64,000 nt of DNA from the NCBI RefSeq assembly GCF_013155365.1, contig NZ_JABJRA010000003.1, forward strand, positions 186,001 through 250,000, in the 5' to 3' direction. Made by a program: the position numbers and the translations under genes. Of the stretch, positions 58,529 through 64,000 are shown in pieces. The notes under the pieces were generated by a model. That model ran no database searches, was not told the DNA's origin, and was given only the letters and a program-made list of their open reading frames with translations. Every line of letters begins with the position of its first letter. Position 1 is the stretch's first letter. The stretch is from Nocardioides sp. zg-DK7169. Lineage in GTDB: Bacteria; Actinomycetota; Actinomycetes; Propionibacteriales; Nocardioidaceae.

Positions 58529-59875
58529 ATGGCTGCTGATCCCGAGGACCTGACCGCCGACCAGGCACCGGCCTACGCCCCGGCGTACGACCCCGCGAGC
58601 GAGGTCGTCGAGCTGTGCCGCGACCTGATCCGCATCGACACCTCCAACTACGGCGACGACTCGGGCCCGGGGGAGCGCAAGGCGGCCGAGATGGTCGCCA
58701 CGCTGCTCGCCGACGTGGGGATCGAGCCGCGCATCTACGAGTCCAGCCCGGGGCGGACCTCGGTGATGGCGCGCTGGGGCGGGAACCGGGGCGACGGGCT
58801 GCTGCTGCACGGCCACCTCGACGTGGTGCCGGCGGCCGCGGAGGACTGGCAGATGGACCCGTTCTCCGGGGAGATCCACGAGGATTACCTGTGGGGGCGC
58901 GGCGCGGTCGACATGAAGGACTTCGACGCGATGCTGCTCTCGGTGGTCCGCGCCCGGCAGCGCGCCGGCGCCGTGCCCGAGCGCCCCGTGGTGCTGTGCT
59001 TCACCGCCGACGAGGAGGCCGGGGGACACCGCGGCGCCGAGGTGCTGGTCCGCGACCACGCCGAGGAGTTCGAGGGGGTCACCGACGCGGTGGGCGAGGT
59101 GGGCGGTTTCAGCACGACCGTCCGCGGGCGACGGCTCTACCTGATCGAGTCCGCCGAGCGCGGCATGGCGTGGATGCGCCTGACCGCCCGCGGTCGCGCC
59201 GGGCACGGCTCGATGATCAACCCCGACAACGCCGTCACCCGGCTCGCGCAGGCGGTGGCGCGTCTCGGCACCCACGAGTGGCCGGTGCGGCTCACCCCCG
59301 CGATGGAGGTGCTGCTCGCCACCGTCGCCGACCTCGCCGGCACCGAGGTCACCCCCGACAACGCCCAGGACCTCGTCGAGGAGTTCGGCCCGGCGACCCG
59401 GATGCTCGGCGGGGTGCTGCGCAACTCCACCAACCCGACGATGCTCCAGGCCGGCTACAAGGTGAACGTCATCCCCACCGAGGCGACCGCCCACGTCGAC
59501 GGCCGCTTCCTGCCCGGCTACGAGGACGAGTTCTTCGCGACCCTGCGCGAGCTCGTCGGCGACGGCGTGGACATCGACATGGTCAGCCACCAGCAGCCCT
59601 GGGAGTCGCCGTACGAGGGCGACCTGGTCCGCGCCATGACCCGCTCGATCCTCGCCGAGGACGACGACGCCCTCGTCGCGCCGTACCTGATGGGGGCAGG
59701 CACCGACGCCAAGCACTTCCGCAAGCTCGGCATGCGCTCCTACGGCTTCGCCCCGCTCCGCCTGCCCGCCGACCTCGACTTCACCGCGCTGTTCCACGGC
59801 GTCGACGAGCGCGTCCCCGTGGATGCGCTGGAGTTCGGGGCGCGGGTGTTCGACAGGTTCCTCGACCAGGTCTGA
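58529..59875 (+). CDS. M20 family metallopeptidase/deacylase
   Basis: A 448-residue zinc hydrolase of the ArgE/DapE/CPG2 family. Metal ligands are in LLHGHLDVVPA (His, Asp), GRGAVDMKDF (Asp) and FTADEEAGGH (Glu-Glu). The dimerisation domain lies in the middle. It removes acyl groups or cleaves peptides; the substrate is unknown. CATGCT six bases before the ATG is a weak leaderless -10. It converges with the DUF5703 gene across palindromic repeat copy 3. Confidence 0.9.
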   Translation: MAADPEDLTADQAPAYAPAYDPASEVVELCRDLIRIDTSNYGDDSGPGERKAAEMVATLLADVGIEPRIYESSPGRTSVMARWGGNRGDGLLLHGHLDVVPAAAEDWQMDPFSGEIHEDYLWGRGAVDMKDFDAMLLSVVRARQRAGAVPERPVVLCFTADEEAGGHRGAEVLVRDHAEEFEGVTDAVGEVGGFSTTVRGRRLYLIESAERGMAWMRLTARGRAGHGSMINPDNAVTRLAQAVARLGTHEWPVRLTPAMEVLLATVADLAGTEVTPDNAQDLVEEFGPATRMLGGVLRNSTNPTMLQAGYKVNVIPTEATAHVDGRFLPGYEDEFFATLRELVGDGVDIDMVSHQQPWESPYEGDLVRAMTRSILAEDDDALVAPYLMGAGTDAKHFRKLGMRSYGFAPLRLPADLDFTALFHGVDERVPVDALEFGARVFDRFLDQV

Positions 59876-59890
59876 GTGGGGGAGAACCCC

Positions 59891-59950
59891 CACGTTTGGT
59901 CCCCAACGACAACGATTCGGCCCCGAAGACTGTCGTTGGGGACCAAACGT
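59891..59950. repeat. Palindromic repeat, copy 3 (opposite orientation)
   Basis: Left arm 59891-59911 ends TTTGGTCCCCAACGACA; right arm 59931-59950 is TGTCGTTGGGGACCAAACGT, a perfect 20-base match. The 19-base loop holds TTCGG-CC-CCGAA. GAACCCC precedes the left arm, so this copy is inverted relative to copies 1 and 2. It lies between convergent genes. Confidence 0.88.
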
Positions 59951-59957
59951 CGCACCG

Positions 59958-60176
59958 TCAGGCCGTGCGGACCACCTTGATCACCCGCCGGCGCAGGACC
60001 ACCCGCCGCACGCCGTCGGCGCCGATGCGGACCCGGTCCAGCTCCCAGCCGCCCTGCTCGGCGCGCTCGGTCAGCAGCTTGGCGACCACACCGCGGGGGA
60101 ACTCGCGGGCGAACGTGACGCTGTCGAGCTCCCACTCCACCCCGGGACGCAGCGGCTGACGCAGCACACGTGACAT
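59958..60176 (-). CDS. DUF5703 family small protein
   Basis: A 72-residue basic protein. The pattern WELDSVTF, LLTERAEQGGWELDRVRI and VRRVVLRRRVIK matches the actinobacterial DUF5703 family, function unknown. It starts four bases after the aldo/keto reductase stop, with a GAGGAG site inside the end of that gene, so it is coupled to it. Confidence 0.82.
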   Translation of the reverse strand: MSRVLRQPLRPGVEWELDSVTFAREFPRGVVAKLLTERAEQGGWELDRVRIGADGVRRVVLRRRVIKVVRTA

Positions 60177-60180
60177 CGGC

Positions 60181-61128
60181 TCACTCCTCGCTGACGTCGT
60201 CCAGGGCCAGGACGATCTCGGGGGGCAGGGTCAGCTCCTCGACCGCGAGCGCCGCGCGCAGCTGGGCGGCGGTGCGCGCGCCCAGGATCGGGGCGGTCAC
60301 GCCGGGACGGTCGCGCAGCCAGGCGAGGGAGACCTCCAGCGGCGTCCAGCCCAGGCCGTCGGCGGCGCGGGCCACGGCCTCCACGACGCCGCGGCCGAAG
60401 CTGTCGAGGTAGTTCTCGACCCGCGAGGCGAACCAGGGGTCGGCGGCGCGGGAGTCGGCCGGGGTGCCGCCGCGGTACTTGCCGGTCAGCACGCCGCCTG
60501 CCAGCGGCGACCAGGCGAGGACGCCGAGCCCGAGCGCGGCGGCCGCCGGCAGCACCTCGTGCTCCACGCCGCGGTTGAGCAGGTTGTACTGCACCTGCGT
60601 CGAGGCCAGGCGCACCCGGCCGGGCACCGCGCTCTGCCAGGTCGCGGCGTGCGCGGTCTGCCAGCCGGTGTAGTTCGAGATACCGACGTACGACGCGCGT
60701 CCCGACGTCACCGCCAGGTCGAGGGCCTGCAGCGTCTCCTCCAGCGGGGTCCGGTCGCTCCACACGTGCACCTGCCACAGGTCCACGTGGTCCACGCCGA
60801 GGCGCTTGAGCGAGCGGTCCAGCGCGGGGAGCAGGTGCCCACGCGAGGTGTCGATGCGCCGGGAGTCCCCGCGGCGCACCAGTCCGGCCTTGGTGGCCAG
60901 CACGACCTCGTCGCGCGCCACCACGTCACCGATCAGCGAGCCGATCAGCTCCTCGGCGGCGCCGTCGCCGTAGCTGGCCGCGGTGTCGACGAGCGTGCCG
61001 CCGGCCTCGGCGAAGGCGATCAGCTGGTCGCGCGCCTCGTGCTCGTCGGTGTCTCGTCCCCATGTCATCGTGCCGAGGCCGAGACGGGACACGCGGAGAC
61101 CGGTCTGGCCGAGGGACCTGAGCTGCAT
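60181..61128 (-). CDS. Aldo/keto reductase
   Basis: A 315-residue NADPH-dependent oxidoreductase with a TIM barrel. The tetrad is readable: Asp and Tyr in VDTAASYGDG, Lys in LATKAGL, His in WQVHVWSD. The C-terminal cofactor region VTAPILGARTAAQL is standard. It belongs to the YajO/voltage-gated-channel-beta-like group. TACCTT six bases before the ATG. It forms an operon with DUF5703. Confidence 0.92.
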   Translation of the reverse strand: MQLRSLGQTGLRVSRLGLGTMTWGRDTDEHEARDQLIAFAEAGGTLVDTAASYGDGAAEELIGSLIGDVVARDEVVLATKAGLVRRGDSRRIDTSRGHLLPALDRSLKRLGVDHVDLWQVHVWSDRTPLEETLQALDLAVTSGRASYVGISNYTGWQTAHAATWQSAVPGRVRLASTQVQYNLLNRGVEHEVLPAAAALGLGVLAWSPLAGGVLTGKYRGGTPADSRAADPWFASRVENYLDSFGRGVVEAVARAADGLGWTPLEVSLAWLRDRPGVTAPILGARTAAQLRAALAVEELTLPPEIVLALDDVSEE

Positions 61129-61202
61129 GGCAGAAAGGTAGTGGTCCCACCCACGTAAGCCGTCGGCGGCACGCGGTTCGGTGCCGCGTAGGCTGCCCGC
61201 CC
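61129..61202. promoter_or_regulatory. Divergent leaderless promoters of the aldo/keto reductase gene and uppP
   Basis: TACCTT on the minus strand (61140-61135) and TAGGCT on the plus strand (61189-61194), eight bases before the uppP GTG. Confidence 0.6.
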
Positions 61203-62027
61203 GTGTGGGAACTCTTCCAAGCTGTCGTGCTCGGCACCATCCAGGGACTCACGGAGTTCCTCCCCATCTCCAGCAGTGCGCACCTGCGCATCTACCCGGA
61301 GATGTTCGGGTGGGGCGATCCGGGGGCGGCCTTCACCGCGGTGGTCCAGATCGGCACCGAGCTGGCGGTGCTCATCTACTTCCGCAAGGACATCTGGCGC
61401 ATCGCCACGGCGTGGCTGAAGTCGCTGGTGAAGCCGGAGTACCGCGGCAGCCTCGACGCCCGGATGGGCTGGTTCATCATCATCGGCTCGGTGCCGATCG
61501 TGCTGCTCGGCGTCGCGCTCAAGGACGTCATCGAGAACGAGTTCCGCAGCCTGTGGATCATCGGCGTCACCCTGATCGCGCTCGGCATCGTGCTCGGCCT
61601 GGCCGACAAGTTCAGCAGCAACTCCAAGAAGATCAACCAGATCAACATCCGCGACGCCGTCCTGATGGGCGTCGCGCAGGCCTGCGCGCTGATCCCGGGC
61701 GTCTCCCGCTCCGGCGCCACGATCTCGATGGGCCGCATCCTGGGTTACGAGCGTGAGGCCGCCACCCGCTACGCGTTCCTGCTCGCCATCCCGGCGGTCG
61801 TCGGCGCCGGGATCTTCCAGCTCAAGGAGATCCCCGGCGGGGACAACCCGTACGGCTGGACCCCCACGATCGTGGCGACGGTCGTGTCCTTCGTCGTCGG
61901 CTACGCCGCCATCGCCTGGCTGCTGCGCTACGTCTCCACGCGCTCCTACACCCCGTTCGTGCTCTACCGGGTCGCGCTGGGTGCGCTGGTGCTGATCCTG
62001 CTCTCGGCCAACGTGCTCACCCCCTGA
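61203..62027 (+). CDS. uppP: Undecaprenyl-diphosphatase UppP (BacA)
   Basis: A 274-residue membrane phosphatase with about eight helices. The two active-site motifs are present: LTEFLPISSSAHL near the N-terminus and GVSRSGATISMGR in the second half. It recycles the C55 lipid carrier for cell-wall synthesis and can raise bacitracin resistance. The GTG start is leaderless. It converges with corA, only six bases apart. Confidence 0.96.
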   Translation: MWELFQAVVLGTIQGLTEFLPISSSAHLRIYPEMFGWGDPGAAFTAVVQIGTELAVLIYFRKDIWRIATAWLKSLVKPEYRGSLDARMGWFIIIGSVPIVLLGVALKDVIENEFRSLWIIGVTLIALGIVLGLADKFSSNSKKINQINIRDAVLMGVAQACALIPGVSRSGATISMGRILGYEREAATRYAFLLAIPAVVGAGIFQLKEIPGGDNPYGWTPTIVATVVSFVVGYAAIAWLLRYVSTRSYTPFVLYRVALGALVLILLSANVLTP

Positions 62028-62033
62028 GCCGGG

Positions 62034-63011
62034 TCACAGCCACCCGGAGCGCTTGAACCACACCCACAGCCCGGCCGCGACGCCGACCATCATCACCAGC
62101 GCGAACGGGTAGCCGTAGCGCCAGTCGAGCTCCGGCATGTGCTTGAAGTTCATGCCGTAGATCCCGGCGATCAGCGTCGGCACCACCACCAGCGCCGCCC
62201 CCGCGGAGATGGTGCGCATGTCGTCGTTCTGCTGCACCGAGATCTGCGCGACGTGCGCGTCGAAGGCCGAGGACAGCAGCTGGTCGAGGTTGTCCACGAC
62301 TTCCGCGACCCGGCTGAGGTGGTCGGCGACGTCGCGGAAGTACGGCGCGACGTCGCCGTTGATGCCCGGCACCCGGCCCTCCGCGCAGTCCATCATCGGC
62401 TGACGCAGCGGCAGCACGGCCCGCCGGACCTCCGCGATCTCCCGCTTGAGGGTGTAGATCCGCTCGGAGTCGCGGGTGCGCTCGCCGGAGAAGACCGACT
62501 GCTCCACCTCGTCGACGTCCTCCTCCAGGGAGCGCCCGACCAGGGTGTAGTCGTCGACGACCTTGTCGCACACCGCGTAGACCACCGCCGCGGGCCCGCG
62601 TCCCAGCACGTCGGAGACCTCCTCGAGGTGGGCACGGGTCGAGCTCAGGTCGCCGCCCGCGCCGTGCCGCACCGTCACGACGTACCCCTCACCGACGAAG
62701 AGGCTGATCTCGCCGGTCTCGACGGCGTCGTCGGCATCGATGTAGGTCAGCGTCTTGAGCACCAGGAACAGCGACTGGTCGTAGCGCTCCAGCTTGGGCC
62801 GCTGGTGGGCCTTGAGCGCGTCCTCGGTGGCGAGCGGGTGGAAGCCCAGCTGGTCGGCGATCTGCTGGAGCTCCTCGGGGGTCGGCTCGTGCAGGCCCAC
62901 CCAGATGAAGTCGCCGGGGGCCCGCTCGGCCCGGACCCGCGCGAGGTCGGACGTCGCGAGGGGCGCGGGCGCCCGGACACCATGACGGTAGAGGCCGCTG
63001 TCGACGATCAT
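62034..63011 (-). CDS. corA: CorA family magnesium/divalent cation transporter
   Basis: A 325-residue CorA-type channel. A large cytosolic domain is followed by two C-terminal helices with the Gly-Met-Asn selectivity motif (IYGMNFKHMPEL). TAGCGT (63023-63018) lies six bases before the ATG. It is divergent from the phosphomutase gene. Confidence 0.94.
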   Translation of the reverse strand: MIVDSGLYRHGVRAPAPLATSDLARVRAERAPGDFIWVGLHEPTPEELQQIADQLGFHPLATEDALKAHQRPKLERYDQSLFLVLKTLTYIDADDAVETGEISLFVGEGYVVTVRHGAGGDLSSTRAHLEEVSDVLGRGPAAVVYAVCDKVVDDYTLVGRSLEEDVDEVEQSVFSGERTRDSERIYTLKREIAEVRRAVLPLRQPMMDCAEGRVPGINGDVAPYFRDVADHLSRVAEVVDNLDQLLSSAFDAHVAQISVQQNDDMRTISAGAALVVVPTLIAGIYGMNFKHMPELDWRYGYPFALVMMVGVAAGLWVWFKRSGWL

Positions 63012-63064
63012 CCGGACACGCTAACCGCGCGGCCGGTCCGGTACACCCGGCTAGAGTCCGCGCC
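63012..63064. promoter_or_regulatory. Divergent leaderless promoters of corA and the phosphomutase gene
   Basis: TAGCGT on the minus strand (63023-63018), six bases before corA, and TAGAGT on the plus strand (63052-63057), seven bases before the phosphomutase ATG. Confidence 0.6.
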
Positions 63065-63796
63065 ATGGCCACCCTCATCCTCGTGCGGCACGGGCGCACC
63101 ACCGCCAACGCCTCCGGCACGCTCGCCGGACGTACGCCGGGGGTCCGGCTGGACAGCACCGGTCAGCAGCAGGTCGCCCGCGCCGGCGCCCGGCTGGCGC
63201 AGGTGCCGCTCGCCCTGGTGGTGACCAGCCCGTTGGAGCGCTGCCGCCAGACCACCCGCGCGCTGCTCGCCGGGCGCGAGGACGAGCCGCCGGTGGTCAC
63301 CGACCGCGGGATCACCGAGTGCGACTACGGGGAGTGGCAGGGCCGCGCGATCAAGGACCTCGCCGGCGAGAAGCTGTGGAAGGTCGTCCAGACCCAGCCC
63401 TCCGCCGCGGCGTTCCCGGGCGGGGAGACGATGACCGCGATGCAGGCCCGCTCGGTCGCGACCGTACGACGCCGCGACGCCGAGGTCGAGCGTGAGCACG
63501 GGCCGCACGCGGTGTGGGTCGCGGTCAGCCACGGCGACATCATCAAGTCGGTGCTGGCCGACGCGCTGGGCATGCACCTGGACCTGTTCCAGCGCCTCCA
63601 CGTCGACCCGGCCTCGATCTCGATCGTGCGCTACACCGAGTCGCGCCCCTACGTGCTCGCGACCAACTCCCACGAGGGCGACCTGTCCTGGCTGCGCCCG
63701 CCGGCCGACACGGGCACCGAGACCCCGGCCGCGGACACCGACGCGGTCGTCGGCGGCGGCGCGGGCCCCGCGCCTGCCGGTGCGGCAGGGTCCTAG
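63065..63796 (+). CDS. MSMEG_4193-type histidine phosphatase/phosphomutase
   Basis: A 243-residue histidine phosphatase superfamily protein. Catalytic histidine in LVRHGRTTANASG, Arg in PLERCRQT, second His in VAVSHGDIIKSVL. The last 25 residues are Ala/Gly/Pro-rich. In many actinobacteria this gene sits before a DUF3090 gene and near mycothiol genes, and the same follows here. Its stop codon TAG is the first half of the TAGGCT -10 of the next gene. Confidence 0.88.
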   Translation: MATLILVRHGRTTANASGTLAGRTPGVRLDSTGQQQVARAGARLAQVPLALVVTSPLERCRQTTRALLAGREDEPPVVTDRGITECDYGEWQGRAIKDLAGEKLWKVVQTQPSAAAFPGGETMTAMQARSVATVRRRDAEVEREHGPHAVWVAVSHGDIIKSVLADALGMHLDLFQRLHVDPASISIVRYTESRPYVLATNSHEGDLSWLRPPADTGTETPAADTDAVVGGGAGPAPAGAAGS

Positions 63797-63805
63797 GCTG
63801 GGCGC

Positions 63806-64000
63806 ATGGCCCTCGTCCACTCCTTCGATCCGCCGGAGCGCTTCGTGACCGGCACCGTCGGCGCGCCCGGCTCCCGCACCTTCTACCTCCAGGCCCGCAG
63901 CGGCACCCGGATCGTCTCCGTCGCCGTCGAGAAGCAGCAGGTCGCCGCGCTCGCGGAGCGGGTCGACGAGCTGCTCGACGAGGTCATGGCCACCGAGCCC
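63806..64000 (+). CDS. DUF3090 family protein (3' end outside window)
   Basis: The first 65 codons of a gene cut by the window end. The opening HSFDPPERFVTGTVG, FYLQARSG and VAVEKQQVAALAERVDELLDEV match the DUF3090 family, whose function is unknown. TAGGCT (63794-63799) lies six bases before the ATG. The frame is open to the last base. Confidence 0.85.
   Translation, partial: MALVHSFDPPERFVTGTVGAPGSRTFYLQARSGTRIVSVAVEKQQVAALAERVDELLDEVMATEP

Overview
The window is very GC-rich and densely coded on both strands. Its gene content points to an actinobacterium, most likely Nocardioidaceae (Nocardioides-like). The markers are an InhA-type enoyl-ACP reductase after a FabG, GuaB1, DUF3099, DUF5703, a DUF3090 gene after an MSMEG_4193-type phosphomutase, a CE1758/CE1759 monooxygenase-reductase pair, a FurA-KatG operon, and serB next to an ABC ATPase. 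I see no insertion sequence, prophage, CRISPR array or rRNA. One tRNA gene (Leu, anticodon GAG) is present. No gap between genes exceeds 300 bases.

Layout. 1-14.4 kb holds mostly housekeeping genes: an ABC-F protein (cut by the window edge), an enoyl-CoA hydratase, an ABC exporter, SURF1, moaA, dodecin, fabG-fabI (fatty acid synthesis), a SixA-type phosphatase, serB, an ABC ATPase, an NfeD-SPFH membrane pair and a TauE-like permease. 14.4-20.9 kb holds a pair of palindromic repeats, a coupled hydrolase-GDPD pair, a SpoIIE-type phosphatase and furA-katG. 21-31.3 kb is the most unusual part: five acyltransferases of the HxxxD condensation/PapA fold, a DrrAB-type exporter and one glycosyltransferase. 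It looks like a locus for assembly and export of an acylated glycolipid. 31.3-37.3 kb holds the monooxygenase-reductase pair, a PEBP protein, cysG, an rRNA/tRNA methyltransferase, a HIT-like protein and def. 37.4-45.1 kb is a catabolic operon (LysR, MFS importer, FAD monooxygenase, homogentisate dioxygenase, an unknown protein, fumarylacetoacetase). 45.2-47.8 kb holds a two-subunit acyl-CoA dehydrogenase behind a perfect operator palindrome. 47.9-64 kb holds a cold-shock gene, a lysine/alanine-rich histone-like gene, galK, guaB1, a BCCT transporter, small regulators, a secreted HNH lipoprotein, tRNA-Leu, an M20 peptidase, an aldo/keto reductase, uppP, corA, a phosphomutase and the start of a DUF3090 gene.

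Two patterns run through the whole window. First, more than thirty genes have a TANNNT-like -10 hexamer ending 5-9 bases (most often 6) before the start codon, with no ribosome-binding site between; these mRNAs should be leaderless or nearly so, and the rule fixes many starts. Second, intergenic spaces, mainly between convergent genes, carry two small repeat families: a long palindrome with 21-base arms and a 19-base loop (three copies), and a 22-base tandem unit with a CGACTCG core (three loci, both orientations). All functional calls were made by reading motifs; no database search was run.
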